A stretch of 64,000 nt of DNA from contig JAXGGA010005546.1 in the NCBI GenBank assembly GCA_038373865.1, positions 1 through 64,000 on the forward strand, given 5' to 3'. The notes beneath the pieces are model-generated. The model ran no database searches. It was not told where the DNA came from and saw nothing but the letters and a program-made list of their open reading frames with translations. This document shows positions 12,010 through 24,800 of the stretch, in pieces. Each line of letters starts with the position of its first letter. Within the stretch, counting starts at the first letter, position 1. The position numbers and the translations under genes were made by a program. The stretch comes from Uloborus plumipes (taxonomy: Eukaryota; Arthropoda; Arachnida; Araneae; Uloboridae).

Positions 12010-13387
12010 AAAATCATGGTATTATTTTATAGCAACAATGATGAAATATGTCATTTTCCTCCACACAACCCTTCACTGTCTTACCTTACAGAAATGTCCG
12101 TGCGCTGTAAAATATTACACAACAGCTTCTTTCAGCAGCGGAAGATACATCCACTATTTTTTCCTAGTGCGAACAAAACGACGATTAATAATGTTATTAA
12201 TCATAACTGTCAAACGATTTATTGTTGCAAAGCACGACAATTTATTGTATGACTATTGCAACCTCAACATATTTAGAAATTGTGTACAGTCCAACCTTTT
12301 GATCTTGTCTTATACCGAGCATGTTATCTAAACTGATACATAAAACCATAAATTTAACGATTATTATCAATGTTTTAAAGCCACCATTAGCATCGTAGAT
12401 AGTGATAGAAAAAAAAATACAATTTCTCCTGGGTAACATTTATTGATTTCTCTTATTTAAAACAGTTCTGGAGTATTAGTACGTGATCTATCAATTAAAA
12501 TGTTATTGCCTTTTCAATTCATGTGTGTAACAGGTTAATGTTTTTTCTCTCTTAAAAATGTTTCTTTTTTGTATCGGTTTTTTATTTTTCCCACACTTGG
12601 ATGTTATTTTTCAAAAGCATTTTGGTTTCCGGCTACTGTCATTATTCGGATAAAATCACGTTTAAGAAACGAAGAGGTTTTTTTTTTTTATGAATGTAGC
12701 ATTCAAGTACTTTTTTTCCGCTTACCACTTCAAACCACTATTTTGTTTATTTATTTAAGTGTGGGGGAAAACTGTCGTCTATCCTTCGCTGAATGGTGAC
12801 TAAAGTTTTGAAACCTGTTTAGGTTTAAAAATTCAAATAAATACTTTATGTTCGAGTATATATTTTTCTCAATTTTAATTTTGTCCATACATTTTGTTTG
12901 TGGCCTGTCTATAAATAACGTCACTCTTTTTTCCTTCTTCTATTTTTTTTTTTGAACAAAATTAACTCCCTCTCAACTTTTGAAACAAAGCGACAAAAAA
13001 AAAAAAAAAAAAAAAAACTGGTTATGGATTGAGCTTTTTTTGATGATAAGAGCCACAAATATTGTGTATGATTTTCTTTGAAAACTGCTACAAGAACAAT
13101 CAACCAAGTCTTATTTTCCTTGAATATAAAAGGCACAAAATAAGGATGTCTTTCCAATATAGAATTATTACAGATGACTGACTGAACGCATGGTGTTAGT
13201 GTTAGATAAAATGATACCGCGCAGTTTGTACAATAAGTGCGAAAAATAAGGAACATTTTAGAGAAAGATATCCTTTTAAGATGAAGAATTTCCTCAGATA
13301 TAACTTTCCTCTTCCTTTCAATTAATGAAACAATTATGAACAGCAAGCAGAGGAGAAAGGAGTTGTTAACGACTACAGTTATAAAAG
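12010..13387. other. AT-rich intergenic sequence
   Basis: It includes an A run at about 12996-13017 and pyrimidine-rich tracts. Open frames such as the one at 12921-13346 are low-complexity (poly-F/K) and unsupported. Confidence 0.5.
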
Positions 13388-13645
13388 AAAATAGACAGCT
13401 TCGAAAAGAAGGAATTAGTTGGAAAAACAGTAAAACTTACCTCTAAGCGTCATAAAAGAAAATAATAAGGCTCGACCGATGGCATTTTTTGGCCGATGGG
13501 CCGATGCCGATTGTTGGCCGATTGTTCAAAGTTGGCCGATGGCCGATGGCCGATTTTTTTACTCTTCCATCGGCCGATGGCCGATGCCGATGGCCGATGG
13601 TTAAAAATATTAAATTATTAGAAAAAATAAATGTTTTATAAGAGA

Positions 13646-14505
13646 CTAGCTTAATACCCGGCGTTGCCCGGGTGCTTATTAATACAACATAGCATTCAGG
13701 GAAAATAAGTTTGAAAGAGTTCTATTCATATGGGTATAAAATAATTTGCATCAATCTGTCTCTTAGGTACAAACTTTGAAAAAAACTAAAATATTACAGA
13801 AAGTTAAACGTTTACAGAAAAATAGTCTTATCAAAAGGTGAAAATTAAAGAGAAATGTTGTCTGTGCTTTGCCGCGTCCACTGGCATGAAATATATGCAC
13901 ATGGAAGTGAAAAAATTGCATCAAATTCACCCGCCAAATTCAAAATATTAACTTTTCTCTATTAACTGTTCCCACCTACAAAGTAAAAATTATTATAACT
14001 CAATCTAATAAATCTGTCTGAAATAAATCTGTTTCTCGTTCTGAAGGCTTATCTCCATTACAGACGCAACTGTTGTCGCATTGCAAATTTGAAATTCAAA
14101 TCCGTGGTTCTTTTTATAAAGTCCACATGAATTATGATTGTTTTTTACTTATTTCAATGCTAAAAGGAAATAGGTGAGCCTTAAATTGAAAATTCATTAC
14201 TTTAATCGTAATCATTGTTGGAAAATACTAATATTTAAAAATCTTAAATTTCATCAATTTGAATACTAAAAGGCCTATCTCGATTACAATATAAATAGGC
14301 TAGATTCCTATAAAAGGGTCATTTTTTGACAAAAAATTTAAATTTGAGCTTTTTAGATTTTTTAAAATTTCAAGACCCCGCCTATGAGAATTCTAGGGCA
14401 TCAAGGAACCTCTGTGTCAAGTTTGATGAAAATCTGACGCAAACTGTGGATTTGTATAGAGAACAAGTATATATATATACATACACTCATTTTTATAGAT
14501 ATAGA
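13646..14505 (-). mobile_element. Non-autonomous Helitron nested in the hAT element
   Basis: Read on the minus strand it starts TCTATATCTATAAAA (from 14505) and ends CTAG (13649-13646). The GC-rich hairpin ACCCGG/CCGGGT (13656-13673) lies just before the end. The host bases are A before the start and T after the CTAG, the A-T insertion site expected for Helitrons, which make no target duplication. There is no Rep/helicase frame in 860 bp. Confidence 0.8.
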
Positions 14506-15252
14506 TTTGATGGGTCATATATTCATTTCATTCTATTTCTTTTTTAGTCATTCAGATTTTGGGCTTAAATTTCTATTTTACTACCACTCGACAAAAATTA
14601 TATGAGAGAGAGAGAGACGCAGTAAGTTGAGAACTCATTCGTAGTATTGGTACTAGGTGTAGTCATGCAGATACTTTCTTAGCTGCAATCCGATGTTCCA
14701 AATGTGCTTTTAACTTTTTCTTTCTCTTTTTTTTTGACTAATAAATTATAATTTCAGTGCAGACTAATATCATGAATTGGTGACAACTGAGTGATATACT
14801 AATCGCAAAGTGTTTTATAACTAACAAAGAAAGATACAACAAAGATGGAGAAAAAAAATAAGATGCTGAATTCGGTATCGGCTGGCGGTATTTGACAAAA
14901 TTCCTATTAAAATTGTCGATATTTGCAACATGGATCTCTGTAAAGCAATTTCGCATCGGTTTGCAATATACTCTTTTATTCGTGAATTAAGTTCCACCTA
15001 CATGTACAAAAACGTTTGAGATAAAAATTTTAAACGGACACTGTGTTTAGTAATAGGCAACTGCTCTATTGTTTAACATAAACATAAACATAAAAAAAAA
15101 AGTCTTCAGCAATAATATGTAGATTTAGATACACCAAACTTGGTAAAAGATGTTCCCATTATGTTGTTTAATCCTTAAAAAAAGTGAATGAGTCAACAAA
15201 TTACATTGTGTGAGTGGAAAAATCCTTACGATATTTTTAAACCATGAGGTTA

Positions 15253-16697
15253 AACAAAACAAGAAGTTCTATCAAGTACTAAACGAGCCTACTTTTCCGT
15301 TCATCGACATCGGTATTCTAGTATCTGAGCAATATTCTTTTAATTATCTGAGACGACAAATTATGTCAAACGTACCTTTTTAGCAAATAAAGCTGATTTC
15401 TAAAAACCAAATATGCAGATTTCATCTGATGAACTAGGCACTTAAAAAGTAAACAAAATAAATAAATAAATAAATAAAGTTGTTGCATATTTTAAACAAT
15501 GCAGCTTTTATAGTTCTTCCGTAGAAAAATTAATTAATTGTTTTGAAAAAAAGGAATGAAAAAAAGGAAGCAAATCAAAAAATCAAAACGCATTTTATCA
15601 AAAAAAAAAAAAAAAACTCGTTCCTAAAAATTGTCTCGAGTTCCATTTTTAATCCGGCGCCCACAATTAAAAATCAAATAATGTCGTCCCCGCTTAATCG
15701 GGTAACGGATAAACGAATACCCCGCTTATACGAATAAAATATCTCGGAACCGATGCCATAGACGTAAAGTTAAAGATCCCCGCTTAATCGAATACCCCGT
15801 TTAATCGAATAATATTTCTTGGAACCGACAGTATTGTTTAAGCGGGGCCGACAGTAATTGATTAAATAAATGATAAAATGTTCTCTTAAATGAGTAATTT
15901 TTGTTAGACAAAAAATCGTCTGCCAAAAAAAATAAATAAAATAATAATAATAAAAAAAACAAAACAAATGAATAAACAAAGAAAAAAATCGCCTGCACGG
16001 TTATTTCTTTTAAGAGTAGGAGTCAGTCATTTTTTTCCCAGTCTGCATTTCTGCAATGTTTGCTCTTTGCTGAGTCAGAGTTAGAGTCGAGGATTCAGAG
16101 TTGGGGTTGAAAAGTCGGAGTCGTCAATCACTGTCGACAGGTAGAGTCAGAGTCAAAGACACACACATTCTAATAGTAGGACTCGGTCTTTTTTCCGAGC
16201 CTGTATTTCTACCATAGCGGCAGAGTTGGAGTCGGCTTTAAAAAATTAATTTCATCAGTCGAAGTCGAAAGCTGTAAAATTATAATGGTAGGAACGGGTC
16301 ATTTTCTTATGAGCCTGCATTTCTGCCATGTTTGCGCAGTCGGAGTCAAGGAGTCGGAAGCAGGGTCCTCCCAGCAGCTCATTCAGAAAAGTACTTTACA
16401 TACATTATTTATCAAAACCATTTTCTAACAAAGTTATAGTTTGAAGGAAATCCGCCTTTAAGTTCAGGATCTTCATTAAACTTAAATTTCCCAGTAGGTG
16501 CAATGTTAAGCCTTTTTCTGAACGGTTCAATATTGAAAGAAAAATGGTTCAAATCAAAAAGCAAAATATGGGAATGAGGTTTCCTCTCCGAGATCTTTCG
16601 AACAAAAAAAAGGTTATTCAATTCGGACGGTTCCCTTAAAAGTTATTTATAATGCTTTTTTAGTTTTTTTTTTCTTTTTAACGGGAAAGTAGGCTAA
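15253..16697 (-). repeat. Unclassified interspersed repeat, inverted copy of 34366-36155
   Basis: Reverse-complement matches to 34366-36155 are seen along the length: the AACAAGAAGTTCT end, the segment around GACATAATTTGTC, GACTCCGACTCC-type stretches (16070-16370) and the terminal GGGAAAGTAGGCT. AGCCTACTTTCCCG-like sequences occur near both ends in opposite orientation. This copy has only one unit of the part that is amplified about five times in the other copy. No coding region is recognised. Confidence 0.7.
15681..15854. mobile_element. pogo-like inverted-repeat segment with TA flanks
   Basis: GTCGTCCCCGCTTAATCGG at the left is mirrored at the right by GTTTAAGCGGGGCCGACAG, with TA at 15679-15680 and 15855-15856. 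The motif CCCCGCTTAATCGAATA recurs inside. A decayed equivalent may exist in the paired copy near 35730-35790, so it may belong to the host repeat rather than be a separate insertion. Confidence 0.45.
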
Positions 16698-17904
16698 AAA
16701 GGCAACAGATAAATCACAATACTAAGTCATAGCTTGAATTTCTCTATACTTAAATTGTATGAAAATAATGTTTGCATGTTCGTTAAAAGCTGCGACACTT
16801 ACATAACTTATTTTATTGAAAAATAAATAACCATGAAATAAAAATAGTCGGCTTGCACCTTTTTTTTTTTTTTTTTTTGCTACTTTTGCTCCTAGTTTGA
16901 TTTTTTATTTTGCTGAATCTTGCATCAAAATGGCATTCTTTTTTTTTTTCCTTAGTCGCGCTAAAATTTTAATTTTCCTGCTTCAGCCTGCTCCAATACG
17001 GTGTTTGTTTTCCTCTCCAGTATGCTCCAAAAGAATTATTTTTCTTCTCGAAAACAGAATTTTAGCTGCTCCGAAATTGTATCCATCGTATCCCACTCCT
17101 GATATAGTTTAAATAAAATAGACTTGAGTAATGACAAAATGATAGTAAGTTATAGAGGCCGTCGACATATTTACAATTGTAATCTTTTAATGAAATTATC
17201 TCATATGGATTATCATAGAACAGTGGTATAAGAGGTAAAAGAGATTGGGGCGGGGGGGGGGTTTAAATAATTGCAATGAAAAGGCACGCTGGCATTTAAA
17301 AGTGCAAAGGTAAAATGATATGAGTTCAAGCGAGATATAGTAAATAATACACAAATTATCAGTATCGTAGTGCAAGATGGCAATGGCACATATTCAATAT
17401 TATAATTCTGCATTAAACTAATAGATAAAATCTGAAACAGCATAATCCTCCCTAACAGCGGACACCTCCCAGTAACGGACAAAACTTCCGGTTCCGTTAT
17501 TCAGAGGTTTTACTGTAATTCTTAAAATTCGCATCAAAGCGATTAGTCGGAAAGTGTCTGTGTTGTGAAAATTTCGGTATCTGCCCGATTTGGAAAATTC
17601 CAAAACCCAGAACTGTGTTTGTCCCTTTTGCTGCGCGATTTCAAGCCACATGCTGAACATACTTTTAATTGTGAAGTAAAAAATGGAGAAAATATAATTC
17701 CCTCTTAAGAAAACTTAAAAAAAAAAAAAAAAAGAAACAAAACATCGGCCTTGCATCGGCATTTAGATTCTTTTGAGGCCGATGGGCCGATGTTTTTTCC
17801 ATTTTAGCATCGGCGGCCGATGCCGATGGCCGATGGAAAAAATTTCAACCATCGGCGCCGATGCATCGGCCTGGCCGATGCATCGGTCGAGCCTTAGAAA
17901 ATAA

Positions 17905-19311
17905 ATAGCTTCAAAAAGAAGAAATTGACTGAAGAAAAAAATAATAAAATTTACCTTTTATCTTACGCAAAGAAGTTCTGTCTATGCAACAAGGGTTTTA
18001 ATAGGAATAAAAATTATCCAAGAAATGTACTATGAGATATTTTCGTTAAAAAATGGGGAAAATCTTATACTCTGTGTAACGACAGCTGGCGTGTCAAAGC
18101 CAAACTTATTTTCCACTCTCCGAACGCTTTTCCTTGTGGTTGTTATAGTTACGGCACTTTGGACTTTTTTCCCACTTAGCTTTTGCAACAATGTTAAAAT
18201 TGCTTTGTGCGTAATCTATTATTTAATTGAAAAATCAACATTAGACAAACACAACTTTCTTAGAAAATTGTGCTTTTCTTATGTATGCCTAGATTTGTCA
18301 GAAAACGTTTAAAAATAACTGAAATATGAGGATATAAATAAAAGCATAAACTTAATTCGATAAACATAAAATAAATGAAATGCCTCAACAGCAGTGCATT
18401 AAAAATGGTGCTGCTTTCTTTCGTACGGTTTCCATGGAGACGACACAAAATTTCTAAACTTGATATGGATATTTTAAAGTAACAAAGTATAATAACAAAA
18501 ATTTGTTTTTTTCAGAGTTGAATTGATTTTGGGGCAAGGAAGTTGCAGCAAGGACCATTGTCTCGATGGGAATTTGTCCCACTGCAGCAAATGGGACATA
18601 TGCCCATTGCTTCCGGTCAAAAGAGGGGTCCCAATTTTAAAAAAAAAATCGTTTATCTGAAAAGTGATGAAAAGTCTACCAAACTTCAAAATAGTAGATG
18701 CGTTTGTCACAACAAGATTACTTTTCTTAGTTGATATTTACTATAAAAACAATTCAGAAACGTTCCCGGAAAACAATAGGCAGCTGATGAGACCCAATTC
18801 CTCCAGTAACATATTTGGGAAAAAACACGAAAATTTTCTCCGGAAAGTTAATTGACACTAAATGAAGAATTAAGAAAAAAATGGCTGGTTGTATTTTCCA
18901 AATTGGGTGTAGCACTAAAGTTGATTTTTAAAAAAAACTTACTAAGTCCCGGACACGATTTGTACTGTCATAGAAAAAAAAAAAAAAAAAAAACGAAACA
19001 CTAGCTCGTATTCAATAGACCAATAACACTAGAGACATCTGTAAGGTATTTTTTCAGGAACAATATGCTCTATAAATTTATGTTGACAAATCGTTGTAAA
19101 GGGCCGTTTTCATATAAAAGTTGGCATCCACTTAAAAAGCTTTTAAGAGATATCCCTTTTTTTATCATATATTTGCAATCAGCATCATCATTTAACTCTG
19201 TATACCAAATGGTGTTCAATTTGCTCCATCCATCGCTGCACAATTAAACTGAGAAAAAAGCAGCCCGTAATGTTGAAAGAATTTTTGATACTTGTGCATA
19301 TAATGCCTCAA
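17905..19311. other. AT-rich sequence, nothing recognised
   Basis: Open frames up to about 95 codons (for example 18025-18312) show no family motif. An A run lies at 18973-18992. Confidence 0.5.
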
Positions 19312-19565
19312 CCACGTTGGGTACGACAAAGATAGTTTTTTACATCAAAGCATGAACTAACATAACAGTAATTACGTCCTTTACTACCTCTAAAGTGAAA
19401 TTTTGATTTTTTTTATCAATTTTGAGATTAATAGTTGAAAAAATGATGATCTGGAACCATATCATATCTTGATGGAGAAACAATCTAGAAGAGATTTTAA
19501 AAGAGAAACCAAATTAGGCGCTCAAAATATCTAGTAGTTTTCAAGATATGCTAAATTAACCATTT
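19312..19565 (+). repeat. Interspersed repeat, partner of 1-247
   Basis: CCACGTTGGGTACGAC near 19314 and the following 250 bp match the reverse complement of the start of the window. No terminal duplication could be delimited. Confidence 0.75.
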
Positions 19566-20976
19566 TTTGCTCTTTTGTGGGACTATATACAATGGTGCAA
19601 ACTGATACAATGGAAGTGGAATATGCTTATTTACCAGTTTCAGAAAATAGTAAGTTTTCATAGAGTTTTTTGGTTCTAACTGTAATTAAATGTTGAAAGT
19701 AAAAAGCATAATAAAAGCTATGAGTATATTTTGAAACTGGTAGATAAACTAATTTTTGCACCAGTGAGAAGTTTGCTTTTATGCAACATGCAACAGTTCA
19801 GAAAATTTTTTACTCAGTTACTTGATTTTATACAGGACAATTGATGAAATGAAGTAATTACCTACAGCAAGCGAATCAAAGCAAGTAGCTTTAGTTAATT
19901 CTCAGAAAAGAGATGATTTGTTTACGTTTTTGCTTTGATCGGTAAACTATGATATTGGAAGTAACATTTTTAAATTTGGGCCCCTAAATCGATTAAACCC
20001 TAAATCGCTTTTCGCTCATAACTTCCGCTCTACTGGTTCTAAAGTAATACCGCTTGGTACCCAGGTTGCATTTTGCCGTCCGCAAGTAATTATGTAGCCA
20101 GAAGTAGCAGCTCCCATTTGAAAATTCAGATTTTGTGTTCATTTCACTTTGTAGAAGACCCCTTATCAAAAATTTACTGATGTAGTTTGAAAGAAGACTT
20201 AAGTTCATGTCGGATGACATCTTTTTTTTTCTTTACAAGTATAGCAGCCGAGCAATTAAGAATGTTTCGTTTGTTTTTTTCTATGACTGAACTATTTTTT
20301 ATTGCAATTCCCCAATTCCAAAGTTACTAAAACAACTCAGAAATTACTTCGAAATTCTGCAAATAAAACTACACACATATAAAAAATATTGTGATTCCAG
20401 TTTTATCATTTAAGATGAGACCGTCTAACAATTTGGGCTCCATCTATGATGAAGTGAAATGACTCTCGAAAAACACTTCTGAGCTTCGAAACAAATTTAA
20501 TATGGAGAGAGAAAAATGTCCCTATTTCTCCAAGAGTTTGAGGGGAAGAAACTAGTAAAGGAATGCAGAGAAATTGTTTTTAGTAGAATGGAAACATGGA
20601 AGATATTTTTTCTCCGAACTTCGTAGAATGGCAAAAGGAGAAAAGAATGCATGCAATATCAACCTTTTTCCGGGTAACAAGATGTTATTTGAAAACACAG
20701 TAATGAAATAAAATGGCAGATGAAAAAGAATGCAATTTTATCTTTAGGAAGCGAGGTAAAAATGAATGCCATTATGCTGCTGGCAAAACAAGGAAAGTAA
20801 ATAATAATAATAATAATAATAATAATGTTATTAACAATCATAATATTAATAATAAGAATAACAAAATGACAATATGAGTAACTGGTTAAATGGTATTACA
20901 GTTCTTCAAAACGAAAAAGAGGGAAAAAGAGAAAAAATGGAGAAAAATTTGATAAGTTTCAATCAAATCAAAATAT
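19566..20976. other. Intergenic sequence with a small repeat and an AAT microsatellite
   Basis: The segment 19730-19842 (GAAACTGGTAGATAAAC through ATTTTATACAGGA) resembles 45080-45185. An (AAT)n tract lies at about 20799-20826. No gene is supported. Confidence 0.5.
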
Positions 20977-21588
20977 TGTAACGAGTCCGTAGCACCTTCA
21001 ACTTTCTTCAAATGAACATTCCAATCTTGAGGAAGTAACTATAAATTTATTTACAAGTATTTACACTATTTACAATATGAGCAGGAAACAATTGCTAAAC
21101 ATCCAGCAATTAGGTAGCAAAACAGTACACTGTACTCTCAACAGTAACTCAGCACCACGTATCAAACGTGAACAGTAATTAAGCAATTACAAAAGCAAAA
21201 CAAACATTCGCCCAAGCGAATGCGAAAAAACGAGTCACCAGAAATCAAATCTGAAAACAACTGACTGACTTGTGTTCAAGGCCAGCTATTTATACACGGA
21301 AAGAAATGTCCACAATATTCGAGAAAAACCTGGAATATTTTGTTTCATTCCTAACATTACGTAATCCATTCACAAATTCTAGCGATAAGAAAAAAAACCA
21401 CGCGAAAATGTCTTCACGCTTATTAAAGTTAGGGCAAGTGTAAAAACTACAAAGTGTTACAGGGCCGGTATACTAGTGATAAAGGTGATATCTTCAGATA
21501 CTTTTGCAACATGACGTCAGATAAAACCAAAACTAATGAAAATGATGCAAGGCAGGAAAAACAACAACTATTTACAAGATTTGTAACA
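20977..21588 (-). repeat. 3' LTR of the gypsy element
   Basis: It begins TGTAACGAG and ends TTGTAACA. A minus-strand TATA box (TATAAATAG, complement of 21286-21294), an AATAAA signal (complement of 21046-21051) and a CRE, TGACGTCA at 21512-21519, are present. It is nearly identical to 26631-27238. Confidence 0.95.
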
Positions 21589-21603
21589 TTGCCCCCTTCC
21601 CAA
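21589..21603 (-). other. Polypurine tract
   Basis: TTGGGAAGGGGGCAA on the minus strand abuts the 3' LTR directly. This is the position and composition needed to prime plus-strand DNA synthesis. Confidence 0.85.
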
Positions 21604-21820
21604 GGACTGCACGTCCCGGGCAGTACAATCCCCAGAAAGGAAGCAAGGGAAAATTTACAGATGCACACATTACATGATAACCAATCGTAAACAGGATAAA
21701 CAATAACAATGAGAACATGAAAGAAATAATAACATTGATAGAGTAATATTACAAACAATTAAAGGCAAAAGTTATTTACAAAATTTACAAACAAATTACC
21801 ATGGTAGCTTTAGATTTATT

Positions 21821-24800
21821 TTACGAACTATGGCCATAGTATGGGGCTAGCCGATCATAATGTACAACTCTGGGTTTTGAATGTGATGACTTCTGGATCC
21901 TCACTACGACGTCGTTCAGCCGGTGAAGGACTGTGTAGGGTCCATCCCAATGCGACTGCAATTTGGGTGACAGACCTTTACGTCGGATGGGATTCCATAG
22001 CCACACCTTGTCACCTTCTTGAAAGTCATGGCCAGTGGACCTTGTGTCGTATCGGGTCTTCATTTTCTCCGTCGCGATGTTGATTCGCTCCCGTGCGAAG
22101 TGATGAACGTCCTCCAACCGGGCCTGGAGATCCTGGACGTACTCCTCAGGCGATGAAGGCGCATCTGGAGGGAGACCGAAGACGAGATCACAAGGCAGTC
22201 GAAGCTCTCGGCCGAAGAGCATCTGTGATGGGGAATATCCGGTGGTCTCGTGGACAGCACTGCGGTAGGCCAGCAGGAACAGAGGAAGTTTCTTGTCCCA
22301 ATCCTGTTGATTTTTGGAGACCATAAGCGAGAGATTATTAAGGATTGTCCTGTTGAATCTCTCCACCATGCCGTCCGATTGTGGGTGTAGTGGTGTCGTT
22401 CGAGTTTTCTCAATTTTGAGGATTTTACATAGGCCCTTAAACACAGCAGAGATGAAGTTTCTCCCCTGATCGGAGTGGATCTGCAAAGGTGTCCCATATC
22501 TCGAGATCCAATGCTGGACTAGAGTCTCTGCTACAGTGGTAGCTTCTTGATCCGGAATGGAATATGCTTCGGGCCATTTGGTGAAGTAGTCAATGGAAAC
22601 GAGGATGTATTTGTTCCCATCAGTAGTTTTCGGTAGAGGACCAAGAATGTCGATCCCGATTCGTTCGAAAGGAGCTCCTACGTTGTAAAGATGTAGCTTC
22701 CCGCGGCTTCTTCTCTTCGGTCCTTTACGGGCAGCACAGGCGTCACAAGAATGACACCACTTCTCCACGTCATCCTTCGCCTTGCTCCAGAAGAAGCGCT
22801 CTCGAACCTTGTGGAGGGTTTTCAGGATACCAAAGTGTCCTCCAGTCGGACTACTGTGCAATTCCTTTAGAACGTCTGGAATTCTTGATCTGGGAAGGAG
22901 TAACTGCCATTTGAATACTTTACCATCGTCAGATTCCCATTTCCGATACAGGACGCCATTCCGCAGCTGGAGAGATTTCCATAGAGCCCAGTATCTTTTC
23001 GTTGCAGGACTGTAGATAGAAATGTCTTGACAACTAGGTCGCCGACTGTCTTTTTCCATTAACTCTATGATAGGCTTTAGGTCTGGGTCTTCAAGCTGAT
23101 CTTTTCTAACTTGGTCGTCACTCCATGGGTCAGGATCTGAAGATGATGAAGTAGCAGTAACTTGACAGGCAGTAGGGATTGTCGTCCCGTACTGTTTCTC
23201 TATTCGGGAGCAATAATGGCAGTTCTCGGAACAAGGTCTTCTTGATAATGCGTCAGCATTCCCGTGTGACAAGCCTTTTCGGTGCTTAATCTCGATGTCA
23301 TATTCCTGGAGCCGCTGTATCCACCTGGCTACCTGGCCCTCTGGTTTCTTGAAATTCAACAGCCAAGTTAAAGAGGCATGATCAGTCCGGAGCAGGAATT
23401 TACGGCCGTAGAGGTAATGATGGAAATGTTCTACAGCTTTAACTATGGCGAGCAATTCCTTTCTCGTGACACAATAGTTTCGCTCCGACTTGGACAAGCA
23501 TTTGCTCCAGTAGGCGATGACATGTTCGTTACCGTCTATTTCTTGAGATAAAACAGCTCCAACGCTCTCGTGGCTCGCATCAGTGTCAAGTATGAAGGAT
23601 TTTTCAGGCTGAGGATAAGAGAGAATAGGTGTTGATGTTAAAGCCTCCTTCAGCTGTAGAAATGCATCCTCGCATTCTTTGGACCATTCAAATTTTTGTT
23701 TGCTCTCCGTCAGCTTATGCAAAGGTCGTGCAATGTTGGAAAAACCCTTCACAAACTTCCTGTAGTACGTGCAGAGCCCCAGGAAACTTCGCAGCTGATG
23801 GACATTTTCGGGGCGGCTCCAATTCTTGACTGCGGATACCTTATCTGGATCTGTTCGTACGCCCTCGGAGGAGATAATGTGACCAAGGTAGTTCACCTCA
23901 CGGCGGAATAAATTACATTTGGACGGGCTTAACTTCAGGTTGGCTTCCTTAAGCTTCTGCAACACCTTCCTAAGATTAACCAAATGTTCCTCAAAACTGC
24001 GTCCTATGATGATGATGTCGTCCAAGTAGACAAGACAGGATTCATAAGAGAGTCCTCGCAGCACTGATTCCATAAGACGCTCGAACGTGGCTGGTGCATT
24101 GCAGAGGCCGAAGGGCATCACTTTAAACTGCCACAAGCCTTGTCCGGTTGTAAACGCCGTCTTCTCTCGGTCGTCGGGGTGTATCTCCACCTGCCAGTAG
24201 CCGCTCTTTAAATCCAGGGTCGAAAACCACTTGTGTCCGGAAAGGGTGTCCAGAGTGTCATCGATCCGTGGAAGAGGGTAACTGTCCTTCTTGGTGATGT
24301 CATTCAGGCGTCGGTAGTCAACACAAAATCTGGTGGAGCCGTCTTTCTTTCGGACCAAGACGATAGGGGATGCCCAAGGACTGGATGAGGGTTCGATGAC
24401 GTCATTCTCCTGCATCTCTTTTACGAGGATCTCAACCTCTTCCTTCTTGGCGAACGGTAGTCGTCTTGGATGCTGCTTGATAGGGGGATGATCTCCAGTG
24501 TCGATCCTATGCTGCGCTAAACTCGTGCGACCAACATCTTCGGGTGTAGATGAAAACACCTGCTTGAAGTCGTCCACCAATTTTTCCGCAGCGTATCTTT
24601 GATCCTTCGATAATGCTGCACTCCCAATTAATTTCGAAGTCAAGGATTCGGAAGACACAGTCTCGGAGGAATCAATTCTTCTGATGATGCAGTTTACGGG
24701 AGTACAAGTGGCCAACACTTCTCCTTTCTTGATATTCCTCGGTCTTTCACTTACATTGGCGACTCTCACAGGAACTGCATTCCTTGAAAGGTCCACAAGC

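Larger units (their letters stand above)
13466..17896. mobile_element. 4.4-kb hAT-like element with exact 8-bp duplication
   Basis: The ends TAAGGCTCGACCGATG (13466) and CATCGGTCGAGCCTTA (ending 17896) are perfect inverted copies, flanked by GAAAATAA at 13458-13465 and 17897-17904. Both subterminal regions (13480-13600 and 17745-17885) are packed with CCGATGGCCGATG motifs in both orientations. No transposase frame remains. The interior hosts a Helitron (13646-14505), an unclassified repeat (15253-16697) with a pogo-like inverted repeat inside, and a single pogo-like end near 17460-17516, so most of its length is later insertions. Confidence 0.88.
13388..17965. repeat. Short tandem duplication split by the 13466-17896 element
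   Basis: The sequence starting GAAAATAGACAGCTTCGAAA at 13388 and running to the TTACCT near 13441 is repeated in diverged form from 17897 (GAAAATAAATAGCTTCAAAA) to about 17957. The two units were adjacent (period about 75 bp) before the hAT element landed in the second one. Each unit ends in an ACTTACC/ATTTACC motif. Confidence 0.55.

Noticed and set aside
12921..13346. 141-codon minus-strand frame
   Set aside because: It runs through poly-T/poly-A tracts giving low-complexity F and K runs, with no recognisable motif.
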